Positions 1 to 9,057 of a stretch of DNA of 64,000 bases are shown here, in pieces. The position numbers and the translations under genes were made by a program. Origin of the DNA: Opitutia bacterium Tous-C4FEB. GTDB lineage: Bacteria > Verrucomicrobiota > Verrucomicrobiia > Opitutales > Opitutaceae. The stretch lies in NCBI GenBank assembly GCA_002304445.1, contig NEVA01000002.1, positions 248,001 through 312,000 of the forward strand, in the 5' to 3' direction. The notes beneath the pieces were generated by a model. The model saw nothing but the letters and a program-made list of their open reading frames with translations. It did not search any database and was not told the origin of the DNA. The first letter of the stretch is position 1. Every line of letters starts with the position of its first letter.

Positions 1-2
1 AC

Positions 3-1067
3 CAATACCCCAATCTCAGTTATGCCGATTTCTTGGTCGATGTCCGCCGCGCTGGTTTCAACCCGTTTATGATTCCTCCGGTTAATGTGATGAACCCCGG
101 CATATCTCCTCCCGTGTCCGGGAAAGCGGAGCGCCCGCCGTTGCCGATCGGGGCCCGCAATCGGGATACCACCGTCAACCACGAGTTCTACCTTGCCGAC
201 GTCGTCTCCTTCATGGAAGAGCGGCTTTTCGTGACCGGTGGCCTGCGGCATACGCGCACGGACGACGGACGGTTTAATACCACGACCAACGTCCGCGCGT
301 TCGATAACAACGCCAAGTCCACTACCTTCAGCACCGGCGTTGTCTATCACCTGAATCGTGAGAAATCGCTGACGCTTTACGCGAATGCGAACAGCTCTTT
401 TATCCCGGAGTTTCAGAGGCAGCCGGACGGCGATGCGCTGAAGCCCCAGGAGGGAAAGCAAAAAGAAGCCGGTCTGCGCTTCAGCCTCGCCGGTGATCGC
501 ATCCAAGGTCTGCTCTCGGTCTACGAGATCCAACAGCGGAATGTGACGCAGCCGGATCCGAACCGGGTAGACTATTTCGTGCAACTTGACGGCATTCGTT
601 CCCGTGGCACGGAGTTTACGTTAAACGCCCGGTTCACGGACGCTTGGTCCGTAATGGGCGGCTACTCCTACAACGACTCCCGCGACACGAAGACTCGTGT
701 GCGCTCGATCTATGCGCCGTATCACATGTTCACGGCGTTCAACAAGTATGCCTTCCGCCAAGGCAAGCTGCAGGGCTTGGATGTCTCGCTGGGGTCGATC
801 TACATCGGAGAACGTCCTATTGACCCGACGCCGATCACGACGCTCGGAGGGCTCGTCAACACGCCGATTTGGACGATGTCCGGCGAGTGGCGCTTCGATG
901 TCGTGTTGCGTTACGCGCTCCGCACCAAAGGTCGGGTGCAATATGTGTTTGGGGCCAAGCTGCAGAACGCGCTCGATAACCAAGACATCTTCAAACTCGG
1001 CGACCGGGTCAGCGTTCAGCGCCAGCCGGGACGCACCGTGCAATTTAGCGTCTCGGCCAAGTTCTGA
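3..1067 (+). CDS. TonB-dependent outer-membrane receptor, C-terminal part (cut by window edge)
   Basis: The reading frame is open from the first bases of the window, so the true start lies upstream and only the last ~354 residues are seen. These look like the C-terminal half of a TonB-dependent beta-barrel: alternating aromatic/polar strands, motifs such as GLRHTRTDDGRF, LYANANSSFIPEF and SRGTEFTLNARF, and a terminal Phe (VSAKF) as expected for an outer-membrane porin-like barrel recognised by BAM. TonB receptors take up large ligands (siderophores or oligosaccharides) across the outer membrane. It ends 37 bp before the serine hydrolase that opens the sulfatase/sialidase operon, so uptake of the glycan processed there is a reasonable inference, but the barrel alone cannot tell glycan from siderophore specificity. 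No SusD-like partner is visible. Confidence 0.85.
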   Translation, partial: QYPNLSYADFLVDVRRAGFNPFMIPPVNVMNPGISPPVSGKAERPPLPIGARNRDTTVNHEFYLADVVSFMEERLFVTGGLRHTRTDDGRFNTTTNVRAFDNNAKSTTFSTGVVYHLNREKSLTLYANANSSFIPEFQRQPDGDALKPQEGKQKEAGLRFSLAGDRIQGLLSVYEIQQRNVTQPDPNRVDYFVQLDGIRSRGTEFTLNARFTDAWSVMGGYSYNDSRDTKTRVRSIYAPYHMFTAFNKYAFRQGKLQGLDVSLGSIYIGERPIDPTPITTLGGLVNTPIWTMSGEWRFDVVLRYALRTKGRVQYVFGAKLQNALDNQDIFKLGDRVSVQRQPGRTVQFSVSAKF

Positions 1068-1104
1068 CGCCGCCTCGCTCCGTTCGGGCCATCCACCCTC
1101 CCTG

Positions 1105-2364
1105 ATGCGACTCCTCTTTCGCTCCGAGTTGCTCCCCCGGCTTCTGGTATGCCCGGCAGGGCTGCGGTGGCGCCTCGCGACGGCGTCCGCTTTACTTGCG
1201 AGTGTGTGGGGATCTTCTGGGCTGGCCGCGGTTCCGGTGTCCACCGCCGATCATGCGGGTGAAACTGCTTGGCTCGCCCAAGGCTTCACCACTCGTCAGC
1301 GCGATGAGTTGCGCGAGGTCTGGCGGTGGGGCATCGCGGAAAAATTCGTCGCGGGCGGCGCCATGCTGATCGTGCATCGCGGCGAGACCGTTTTCCGCGA
1401 GGCCTTCGGAGTCGCCGATCTCGCCACGGGCCGGCCGTTCACGGTCGACGCCCCGTGCCGCCTCGCTTCGGTCACGAAGCCGTTTACCGCGACGCTCTTT
1501 GCCCGGCTTGTCGAGGAAGGCCGGCTGGCGTGGGACGACCCGGTGGACAAATTTCTGCCGGAGTTTGCCGCGCTTGAGGTGCGAGGGCAGGGGCGCGCCA
1601 AACGCGCGCCGTTGATCCGCGAACTCCTCTCGCACACGGCCGGTTTCCCCGGGAACGACGAGCGTCGCGCCGGTGCGGTCGATATTCCGCCGGAGAGTAC
1701 ACTGGCGGAGGTAGCCGCGTCGCTCGCGCGTGCCGGCCTCGTGCGCGAGCCCGGGTCCGGTTACGCTTATTCCGGGTTTGGCTACATGGTCGCCGGCCGG
1801 GTCGCAGAAGTCGCGACGGGACGCGAGTTTTCCGCGCTTCTGCATGAGAAGCTGCTCGCGCCGATCGGCGCCGACCAGGTCGTGTTCCACCCGTCGGCCA
1901 CCGCCGCCCTGCGCGCACGCCTACCTGTGATGTATGACCGAACGGACGGACGTCTCGTGCCCGCCGCCGCTGCCGGACGTGAGGATGCGGGGGTGAAATT
2001 TCCCAACCCCGGCGGCGGGCTCGTCGCTACGCTCGACGACGTGGGCCGTTTCCTGCGCCTCCATCGCGACCGCGGCGTGGCCGTCGGCACGCCGCTGCTC
2101 AAGCCCGCTTCGCTCCGCGCCCTTTACACCCGGCAGCCCGCCACCAATCGCGAGGGTTACGGCCTCGGCTTCAATCTTCTCCACGCGGGTGCCGACGGTA
2201 TCGCCGATCGCGTGCAGCACGCCGGCGCCTCCGGGACGCTCGCGCTCATCGATTTCCAGCGCGATTTGTTCGTCGTCGTGCTCACCCAAGTGCCGACGAA
2301 GCAACGGCAGCCCTTCGGCAATCGACTCAACCAAGTGGTTTCCGCGATTTTCCCGCCACTATGA
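1105..2364 (+). CDS. Secreted serine hydrolase, beta-lactamase class C family
   Basis: A 419-residue protein of the PF00144 beta-lactamase/esterase family. The first ~42 residues hold a basic stretch, a hydrophobic core and an Ala-rich end, consistent with export. The catalytic SxxK motif is SVTK at about residues 122-125 (CRLASVTKPF); a Tyr-containing second motif lies in YAYSGFGYMVAG; and the C-terminal HAG motif (QHAGASGT) replaces the KTG box, as in class C-like esterases. The ATG at 1105 was chosen because upstream in-frame codons overlap the receptor gene. It overlaps the next sulfatase by ATGA, so it is the first gene of a translationally coupled operon. Members are esterases, peptidases or beta-lactamases; an esterase acting on an acylated glycan is plausible here but unproven. 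Confidence 0.85.
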   Translation: MRLLFRSELLPRLLVCPAGLRWRLATASALLASVWGSSGLAAVPVSTADHAGETAWLAQGFTTRQRDELREVWRWGIAEKFVAGGAMLIVHRGETVFREAFGVADLATGRPFTVDAPCRLASVTKPFTATLFARLVEEGRLAWDDPVDKFLPEFAALEVRGQGRAKRAPLIRELLSHTAGFPGNDERRAGAVDIPPESTLAEVAASLARAGLVREPGSGYAYSGFGYMVAGRVAEVATGREFSALLHEKLLAPIGADQVVFHPSATAALRARLPVMYDRTDGRLVPAAAAGREDAGVKFPNPGGGLVATLDDVGRFLRLHRDRGVAVGTPLLKPASLRALYTRQPATNREGYGLGFNLLHAGADGIADRVQHAGASGTLALIDFQRDLFVVVLTQVPTKQRQPFGNRLNQVVSAIFPPL

Positions 2365-3923
2365 CTCTCCGCTCTGTTCTCCGCCTCGTAGGCGCGACCC
2401 TCGCCGCTGGCTTGCTCTCCGCCAACGCAGCGTTCGCCGCCCCGTCTCGCCCCAACATCCTCCTCATCGTATCCGAGGACAACGGTCCCGAACTCGGGTG
2501 CTACGGAGACCCCTATGCCCGCACGCCTAACCTTGATCATCTCGCCGCCCAGGGAGTGCGCTTCAACCGTGCGTTTGTCGCCCAGGCGGGTTGCAGTCAG
2601 TCGCGGGCGAGTTTTCTCACCGGGCTTTATCCGCATCAACATGGGCAGATCGGCTTGGCGACATGGAGCTTCCGGTTGTATCGCGAAGATACGCCGAATA
2701 TCCCGCGCAGTCTTAAGGCCGCCGGTTATCGCACTGGCATTATTGGAAAATTGCACGTCAATCCCGAGTCCGCGTTTCCCTTCGACTTCGCCGAGATTCC
2801 CCAAGGTAACTTCGCCCGCCGCAACCTCGGCGACTATGCGAAGCGCGCCGAGGGCTTTATCACGGCCGGTGACCAGCCGTTCTTTCTCAGCGTAAATTAC
2901 CCTGACGCGCACGACCCTTGGCTGCGGCAGGTGGACGGACTCCCGAAAACGCCACAGACCGGACGTGACGTTAAGGCCATGGCTTACTTCGGCATCGATC
3001 CGCCCGAAATGCGCGAGATGGTCGCCGACTATTACAATAGCATGAGTCGACTCGATACGCTGGTGGGTGACCTGCTCGCGGCGCTGCAGCGCTCGGGCAA
3101 GGCAGAGAACACGATTGTCGTGTATCTGGGTGATCACGGTGCCGACATGCTTCGCGGCAAGCGCACTTGCTATGAAGGCGGCCTGCGCATCCCGCTGATC
3201 GTGCGCTGGCCTGGGCAGACCAAGCCCCAGGTGCGCGAGGAACTTGTTTCCACCGTAGACCTTATGCCCACGTTTCTCGCCGCCACCGGTGCCACTCCGG
3301 TTTCGGGCTTGGCTGGTCGGGCTTTGCAGCCGCTTTTTGGCGATGGAGCGGCCGAGTGGCGTACCCACCTTTTTAGCGAATATCACACCCACGCGGCGGC
3401 CGCGAACTACCACCCGCAACGCGCCGTGCGCACGGACCGATTCAAACTCATCGAGAATCTTCTGCCGGATATCATAAACCCGGGCTACGCCGATACGAAC
3501 CGCAAGCTAGAGGGCGATGCGATTGACCGTGGGCAGGCGGACTTTAGAGGCGGTCTGCCCAAGGCTATCGCCGCCGCCAGTCCTGAAGTCCGCGCCGCGT
3601 ATGCCGTGATGGAAAAACCGCCACGTTACGAACTCTACGATTTGCAGTCCGATCCGCATGAATTTCGCAACCTCGCCGGTCTTCCCGAACACAACCAGAC
3701 CCTCGCAGATCTGGCCAAACACCTCAGCGCTTGGCGTGAGCAAACTCAGGATCCACTGCTGGACCCGAAAAACCTCCAGCGTCTCACCGCCGAGGTCACC
3801 GCCTTGAAGGGCAGGGCTGCTGGCGGAAGAATCGCCTGGGGCTATCCCGACTACTTCTTTGGCAAAGAACCCGCCGCAACTTCAGTTGAAGCGCCGACGA
3901 GGAAAAAAAAGAAAAACCCATGA
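2361..3923 (+). CDS. S1-family sulfatase, heparan N-sulfatase (SGSH)-like
   Basis: A 520-residue type I sulfatase with an N-terminal signal peptide (cleavage probably after AFAA, ~residue 27). The metal-binding start is IVSEDNGPELGCYG. The modified Cys lies at ~78 in CSQSR; the third position is Gln rather than the usual Pro/Ala, so formylglycine conversion is likely but atypical. The stretch GIIGKLHVNPESAFPFDFA (~residues 128-146) closely resembles human N-sulfoglucosamine sulfohydrolase, pointing to subfamily S1_8 (assignment from memory of the family). Further active-site elements are YPDAHDPW and YLGDHGADMLRGKRTCYEGG. It ends in a lysine tail (KKKKNP). ATGA overlaps join it to the serine hydrolase upstream and the next sulfatase downstream. 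The predicted substrate is an N- or O-sulfated amino sugar; exact specificity is inferred. Confidence 0.88.
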   Translation: MTLRSVLRLVGATLAAGLLSANAAFAAPSRPNILLIVSEDNGPELGCYGDPYARTPNLDHLAAQGVRFNRAFVAQAGCSQSRASFLTGLYPHQHGQIGLATWSFRLYREDTPNIPRSLKAAGYRTGIIGKLHVNPESAFPFDFAEIPQGNFARRNLGDYAKRAEGFITAGDQPFFLSVNYPDAHDPWLRQVDGLPKTPQTGRDVKAMAYFGIDPPEMREMVADYYNSMSRLDTLVGDLLAALQRSGKAENTIVVYLGDHGADMLRGKRTCYEGGLRIPLIVRWPGQTKPQVREELVSTVDLMPTFLAATGATPVSGLAGRALQPLFGDGAAEWRTHLFSEYHTHAAAANYHPQRAVRTDRFKLIENLLPDIINPGYADTNRKLEGDAIDRGQADFRGGLPKAIAAASPEVRAAYAVMEKPPRYELYDLQSDPHEFRNLAGLPEHNQTLADLAKHLSAWREQTQDPLLDPKNLQRLTAEVTALKGRAAGGRIAWGYPDYFFGKEPAATSVEAPTRKKKKNP

Positions 3924-5389
3924 AGAGTGTGCTCCTCGCTTTCTTATCGTTCTTGGCGCTGGGCCCTTCTGCATTCGCGGCGGACCGCCCGAATATCCTG
4001 ATGATCGCCGTGGACGATCTCAACGACTGGGTCGGCTACCTCGGCGGCCATCCCGACGTGAAAACGCCCAACCTTGACCGCTTGGCCCAGCGCGGTCTCG
4101 TCTTTGCCAATGCGCATTGCCCGGCGCCCGTCTGCAATCCCTCCCGAGCGGCGCTGATGACCGGACGCCTGCCGGCCCACACCGGCATCTACGGCAACGA
4201 GGTGCGCTGGCACGAGGCGCTGCCCGGTGTGATCTCGATTCCGCAGCACTTCAAAGCGCAGGGCTACCACGTTGCCGGGGGCGGCAAAATCAACCACCAC
4301 ACGCCGGGCTACAACCGCGCGAGTGATTGGCACATGTATTTCGACCAAGTTTTCGACAGCCACTACCAGGTCGGACTCGCCCGCGGCGATGACATGTCGA
4401 AGTTCGCATGGCCCCCGGGTTTTCCGCTGAGCCAAATCCCGGCGGTGAAGGCGTTCTCGCGCCCACCGGCAAATCCAAACGAATTCGACTGGGGCCCGTG
4501 GGACGCAACCGACGAGGCGATGGGCGACGGCCAGCTCGTCGAGTGGGCGGTGAATTTTCTCGCGGCCCCGCCGTCACAGCCGTTCTTTTTAGCTCCGGGC
4601 ATTTATCGGCCGCACCTGCCGTTTTACGCGCCGCGAAAGTATTTCGAGATGTATCCGCTGGATCGCATCACGCTGCCGGTGGTGAAAGCCGATGACCTCG
4701 ACGATGTGCCCGCCGGTGGCCAACGCATTGCGGCGGATCGGCGTGGTGACCTCGAACTTGTGCTGAAGGAGGGCAAATATCGCGAGCTGTTGCAGGCGTA
4801 TCTCGCAAACATCACCTACTGCGACGCGCTTGTCGGCCGCCTGCTCGACGCGCTCGAGGCCGGCCCGGCGGCGAACAACACCATCATCGTCCTTTGGTCA
4901 GACCACGGCTGGCATTTCGGCGAAAAAAATCACCTGCATAAATTTACCCTTTGGGAGCGATCCACCCGCGTGCCGTTTCTCATCGTCGCGCCCGGCGTGA
5001 CGCGGGCGCAAACCCGCACCGCGCGGCCCGTGGGGTTGGTCGATCTGTTTCCCACGCTCAATGAACTGTGCGGCTTGCCGACGGTGGCGGAACTGGACGG
5101 CCAGAGCCTCGTGCCGCTCCTGCGGGATCCTCAGCGCGCGTGGGATCGGCCCGCGCTAACGACGCACGGCCGGGGCAACCATGCCTTGCGCAGCGAACGC
5201 TGGCGCTACATCCGCTACGCCGATGGCGGTGAGGAACTTTACGATCACGCCAACGACCCGCACGAGTGGACTAACCTCGCGGGCAAGCCCGAGTTCGCCG
5301 CAGTGAAGGCCGACCTCGCGAAATCGCTCCCGAAAACGGACGCCGCTCCGGCGCTCTCCAACCGGGGGAAAAAGAAGAAGGAGAAATGA
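3920..5389 (+). CDS. S1-family sulfatase, iduronate-2-sulfatase-like
   Basis: A 489-residue sulfatase with a signal peptide (AFAA, ~residue 21). Metal-binding Asp residues are in AVDDLNDW (~30-37). The formylglycine motif is a canonical CNPSR at about 72-76, within CPAPVCNPSRAALMTGR. The block FLAPGIYRPHLPFYAPRKYF and the DHGWHFGEKNHLHKFTLWE segment are typical of the iduronate-2-sulfatase group (S1_7). The C-terminus is a lysine-rich tail (GKKKKEK) whose AAGAAGAAGGAG codons sit just before the ATG of the next gene. It begins inside the stop of the preceding sulfatase (ATGA) and overlaps the esterase the same way. It is probably periplasmic or secreted and acts on a sulfated sugar ring; bacterial S1_7 members are not restricted to iduronate. 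Confidence 0.9.
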   Translation: MKSVLLAFLSFLALGPSAFAADRPNILMIAVDDLNDWVGYLGGHPDVKTPNLDRLAQRGLVFANAHCPAPVCNPSRAALMTGRLPAHTGIYGNEVRWHEALPGVISIPQHFKAQGYHVAGGGKINHHTPGYNRASDWHMYFDQVFDSHYQVGLARGDDMSKFAWPPGFPLSQIPAVKAFSRPPANPNEFDWGPWDATDEAMGDGQLVEWAVNFLAAPPSQPFFLAPGIYRPHLPFYAPRKYFEMYPLDRITLPVVKADDLDDVPAGGQRIAADRRGDLELVLKEGKYRELLQAYLANITYCDALVGRLLDALEAGPAANNTIIVLWSDHGWHFGEKNHLHKFTLWERSTRVPFLIVAPGVTRAQTRTARPVGLVDLFPTLNELCGLPTVAELDGQSLVPLLRDPQRAWDRPALTTHGRGNHALRSERWRYIRYADGGEELYDHANDPHEWTNLAGKPEFAAVKADLAKSLPKTDAAPALSNRGKKKKEK

Positions 5390-6324
5390 ACCGCCGTACC
5401 GCTATCGTTTTCGTGACCGCGGGACTCCTCCTGCCGTCTCCGTGGGTCGCCGGAGTTGCGGCCGAGAAAGCAGCCGATGGCAGTTCGAAGGCGGAGCGCC
5501 GGGTGAGCAAGATGCAGACACCACCGCCGACGCGTCCGCCGTTGCAGGGCGTTGAGATCGCGGCCCTCCCCGCCGGGCAGGATCGCACCGATGTTTTTCT
5601 TCTCCTGGGTCAGTCGAACATGAAGGGCAGGGGAGTCATGCCGGACGAGCCCGCGCGCGATCCCCGGATCGTGATGATGCACTTGAAGGACGATCGCTGG
5701 TATGTGGCGCGCCACCCGCTGCACCTCGTGGGGGACGCCCGGACTTTTCAGGGCGCCGACAACGCCGGCGTCGGGCCGGGCATGGCGTTCGCGGAGGCGC
5801 TGCTGGCCCGCAATCCGCGAGCGCGGATCGCGCTCGTGCCGTGCGCCGTCGGCGGCTCGAGCATCAAACTGTGGCAGAAAGGTGCCCGCCTCTACGACGA
5901 AGCGTTGCGCCGGGCGCTCCTCGCGCGCGAGACCACCGCGGCGGCCGGCGGAGTGATCCGCGGCGCGTTGTGGCTCCAAGGCGAAGCCGATGCCACGACG
6001 GCAGGTCTGGCCGCGCACGAAGCCAAATTGCTCAAACTCGTCGATGAACTGCGGGCCGATCTCGGAATACCCGACCTTCCATTCCTCGTCTGCACCATCG
6101 GCGAAATGAAGCAGCCGGGCGACGGCTCGGAGCGAATCCAGATGAAAGCGGAAATGAACCGGCTGCTGCTCTCCCTCTCGACCAAGCGACCGCACACGGA
6201 CTGCGTAGACGCCCGTGAGCTTACCACGCACCTCGGCGACTTCGTGCATTTCGACGCCGCGGCGCAGAACGAGATCGGCCGGCGCTACGCCCAGCGGTTT
6301 CTTGCGCTTTCCGGGCACCCCTAG
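5386..6324 (+). CDS. SASA-type carbohydrate esterase (sialate O-acetylesterase-like)
   Basis: A 312-residue secreted hydrolase of the SASA/SGNH superfamily (PF03629). A signal peptide ends near VAGVAA (~26). The nucleophile block LLLGQSNMKGRG carries Ser77; WLQGEADA (~residue 196) matches the conserved W-x-Q-G-E-x-D block; the catalytic His is in GDFVHFDAAA near the C-terminus. The family includes sialate 9-O-acetylesterases and acetylxylan esterases. With sialidases in the same operon, removal of O-acetyl groups from sialic acid or a neighbouring sugar is the natural inference. Translation starts inside the stop of the upstream sulfatase; the next gene starts 28 bp downstream, the widest spacing within the first block of the operon. 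Confidence 0.85.
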   Translation: MNRRTAIVFVTAGLLLPSPWVAGVAAEKAADGSSKAERRVSKMQTPPPTRPPLQGVEIAALPAGQDRTDVFLLLGQSNMKGRGVMPDEPARDPRIVMMHLKDDRWYVARHPLHLVGDARTFQGADNAGVGPGMAFAEALLARNPRARIALVPCAVGGSSIKLWQKGARLYDEALRRALLARETTAAAGGVIRGALWLQGEADATTAGLAAHEAKLLKLVDELRADLGIPDLPFLVCTIGEMKQPGDGSERIQMKAEMNRLLLSLSTKRPHTDCVDARELTTHLGDFVHFDAAAQNEIGRRYAQRFLALSGHP

Positions 6325-6352
6325 CCGGCGCGGTCGTGTCGAATCCAATCCC

Positions 6353-7579
6353 ATGAAAACCTCCTTCCTCCTTACGCTCTTTACCGCGATGTCGTTGGTC
6401 GCCGCCCCGGCCTTCGCACAGAAGAAAAAAGCCGCCAAATCCGCTGACGCCCCCGCGCCGGTCGCCACCGCGTCTCAGGGCGACGTCACCGCCGTGAGTG
6501 TCGTTGGGCGCGTCGCGCAGCACCCGACTGCGTGGCGCGTCTGGCAGCCGTTCCTCATCCGCGGCGAACGCCCGCGCCACCTGCTCGTCGCCTATGCCGC
6601 GATGGCCAACGGCAAAAAGGACATGGGCGATATCGTCGCCACGCTCTCCACCGACGATGGCGCGACGTGGGGCGCGACGGTTCATATCTTCAACCACCAG
6701 ATCCGGCAGGGCAACGTGCAGTTCGCCTACGCCAACCCCGTGCTCTACCGCGCGCCCGAGACCGACATCATCTGGTGCTTCGCCATGCGCTGCCTCATCG
6801 CCCAAGAGAACAGCGAGGAGTCTCAACTCACCGCCGCGTTTACCGCCGACGGCGGCCGTTCATGGACACCGGTCGAGCTTGCGATGCACTACACCGGCCC
6901 GCTGATTACCAACGGCGGCATCGTCGAGACGGTGATCGACGGGAAGCGCCGCTTTCTCCTGCCCGCGCACCGCAACACTCTCGCCTCCGATCCCCGCGGC
7001 TCGCGCGATCATTTTGTGCTCGGTAGCTCCAGCTTGTTGGAATGGAAACTCGAGGCGTTCATCCCGCAGCCGGCCGCGCCGCGTGTGTTTCTCCACGAGG
7101 GCAACCTTGCTGCGGGCGACGCGCCCGGCGAATTCAAGATTGTCATGCGCACGGCGGACTACGACGACCCGGAGAAGACCACCAACCCGCCGCGGGCCTA
7201 CTCGAGCGTGAGCCGCGACGGCGGTCGCACGTGGAGCACTGCTGCCGCCGAGCCCGACCTGCACAACGCCAAGTCGAAGGGCTTTTTCGCCCGAGCTGCC
7301 GATGGCACGCACCTTTACGTCTACAACGACGGCCCGACGCAGCGCGACCGTAGCTGGCCCGGTTTCCCCCACGGCGGCCGCGCCTCGCTCCGCTACAAGA
7401 CCAAGCCCGCCGGCGGCGCGTGGAGCGCCGAGAAGACCTTCTACGACGCCGGCACGAAAAATTCCTACCCGACGCTCGTCGAAGTCGCCCCCGGCGAGTT
7501 CCGCGCCGTGTGGGACAGCGGCGACGCCACCACGCCGCGCACGCACATCCTCTTCGGAAAATTCAGCCTGAAACCATGA
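6353..7579 (+). CDS. BNR-repeat, sialidase-like glycoside hydrolase (secreted)
   Basis: A 408-residue protein with a clear signal peptide (MKTSFLLTLF...PAFAQ) followed by a Lys/Ala/Pro-rich linker. At least three Asp boxes (S/T-x-D-x-G-x-T/S-W) are visible: STDDGATW, TADGGRSW and SRDGGRTW, the hallmark of six-bladed sialidase-type propellers (PF13088). It is clearly different from the two YRIPG-type sialidases further down the operon, and may be a non-sialidase member of the BNR superfamily. The ATG at 6353 was preferred to upstream in-frame codons because it is followed at once by the signal peptide. It overlaps the next sulfatase by ATGA. The substrate cannot be told from sequence alone. 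Confidence 0.8.
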   Translation: MKTSFLLTLFTAMSLVAAPAFAQKKKAAKSADAPAPVATASQGDVTAVSVVGRVAQHPTAWRVWQPFLIRGERPRHLLVAYAAMANGKKDMGDIVATLSTDDGATWGATVHIFNHQIRQGNVQFAYANPVLYRAPETDIIWCFAMRCLIAQENSEESQLTAAFTADGGRSWTPVELAMHYTGPLITNGGIVETVIDGKRRFLLPAHRNTLASDPRGSRDHFVLGSSSLLEWKLEAFIPQPAAPRVFLHEGNLAAGDAPGEFKIVMRTADYDDPEKTTNPPRAYSSVSRDGGRTWSTAAAEPDLHNAKSKGFFARAADGTHLYVYNDGPTQRDRSWPGFPHGGRASLRYKTKPAGGAWSAEKTFYDAGTKNSYPTLVEVAPGEFRAVWDSGDATTPRTHILFGKFSLKP

Positions 7580-9057
7580 ACCCACGTCTCCGCCTTCTCG
7601 TTCTGTTCGCCTTGTCGTTCCCTTCGCTGGCCGAGCTTCGCGCCGCTGCGCCGCCGGCGCCCGCGGGCAAACTCAACATCGTTCTCTTCCTGATCGACGA
7701 CCTCGGCTGGCGCGACATTGGCGCCAACGGCAGCACGTATTATCAAACCCCCCACATCGACCGGCTCGCCCGCGACGGCGCCCGTTTCACCGACGCCTAC
7801 GCCGCCTGCGCTGTATGCTCGCCCACGCGGGCCGCCATTCTCACCGGCAAGTATCCTGCGCGGCTGCTGCTCACCGATTGGCTGCCCTCGGGCCGTTGGG
7901 ATCCGAAAGCCAAACTCCGTTCCGCCCGCTTCGTCCGCAGCCTGCCCCTCGAGGAATTCACGCTCGCTGAGGCATTACGCGAGGCCGGCTACCGCACCGC
8001 CAATATCGGCAAGTGGCATCTCGGTAGTGAACCATTCTCGCTGCCCGAACACCATGGCTTCGAGGTCAACATCGCCGGTAACGCCCACGGCGCGCCCGGC
8101 AGTTTTTTCCCTCCCTATGCCGGTGACTGGTTGATCCCCTCCACGGGCCAGCGCGCGAAGTGGAACGTCCTGCCTGACAGCCAGCCCGGCGAATATCTCA
8201 CCGACCGCCTCACCGACGAGGCCGTGAAGTTCATCCGCACCAACCGCGAACGCCCGTTCTTCCTCTATTTTCCGCACTACGGCGTGCACACGCCGCTCCA
8301 GGCGAAACCGGAGGTCGTCGCGAAATACGAAAAGATCCCTGCGGCGCAGCAGCAGGGCAAGCCGGTCTACGCCGCCATGGTCGAGAGCATCGACGACAGC
8401 GTTGGCCGCGTCGTCGCCACGCTCCGCGAACTCGGCCTCGAGCAGAACACCGTGATCGTGTTCACCAGCGACAACGGCGGTTTCTGGAACGCCACCAGCA
8501 ACGCCCCGCTCCGCGCCAACAAGGGCGCCTACTACGAGGGCGGCATCCGCGTGCCGCTCATCGTGAAGTGGCCCGGCGTCGCCCGCCCCGGCCTGGTCAG
8601 CGCCGAGCCGGTCACGAGCCCCGATCTTTATCCCACGTTGCTCGCCGCCGCCGGCCAGCCGCTCCGTCCGAGCCAGCACCGCGACGGCCTTGACCTGCGT
8701 CCCATCCTCACCGGCTCCGGCGCGCTCGGCCGTTCCTCGCTCTTCTGGCACTTCCCGCACTACAACGAGCACCCGTCCAGCGTGCCGTCCTCCGTGATCC
8801 GCAAGGGCCCGTGGAAACTCATCGAGACCTTCGATCCCGAGGGCGTGGAGCTCTTCAATCTCGCCGACGACCTGTCGGAGAAATCCAACCTCGCCTCCGC
8901 CCAGCCGACCGTGGCCGCCGATCTTCGCCGCGAACTCGCCGCGTGGCGCACCGCCGTCGGCGCCCAGATGATGGAGCCGAATCCGGACTACGATCCCGCC
9001 GTCCAACGGCGTGAGAAGGGCGCGAAGAAAAAGAAGGGCTCTAAGAATGAAGATTAA
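7576..9057 (+). CDS. S1-family sulfatase, arylsulfatase A-like
   Basis: A 493-residue sulfatase. The export signal spans roughly residues 1-25 (hydrophobic LLVLFALSFPSLAELRA). Metal ligands are in FLIDDLGWRDIG (~38-49), the formylglycine motif is canonical CSPTR at 81-85, and later active-site blocks are NIGKWHLG and VFTSDNGGFWN with YYEGGIRVPLIVKWPG. The DDLGW/ITDW-like layout with KYPARLLLTDWL recalls the S1_16 or related arylsulfatase A group; subfamily is a guess. It ends in a long basic tail ([12 protein letters not shown]). Its start overlaps the upstream sialidase-like gene by ATGA, and its last 11 bp overlap the next sulfatase. Confidence 0.9.
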   Translation: MNPRLRLLVLFALSFPSLAELRAAAPPAPAGKLNIVLFLIDDLGWRDIGANGSTYYQTPHIDRLARDGARFTDAYAACAVCSPTRAAILTGKYPARLLLTDWLPSGRWDPKAKLRSARFVRSLPLEEFTLAEALREAGYRTANIGKWHLGSEPFSLPEHHGFEVNIAGNAHGAPGSFFPPYAGDWLIPSTGQRAKWNVLPDSQPGEYLTDRLTDEAVKFIRTNRERPFFLYFPHYGVHTPLQAKPEVVAKYEKIPAAQQQGKPVYAAMVESIDDSVGRVVATLRELGLEQNTVIVFTSDNGGFWNATSNAPLRANKGAYYEGGIRVPLIVKWPGVARPGLVSAEPVTSPDLYPTLLAAAGQPLRPSQHRDGLDLRPILTGSGALGRSSLFWHFPHYNEHPSSVPSSVIRKGPWKLIETFDPEGVELFNLADDLSEKSNLASAQPTVAADLRRELAAWRTAVGAQMMEPNPDYDPAVQRREKGAKKKKGSKNED

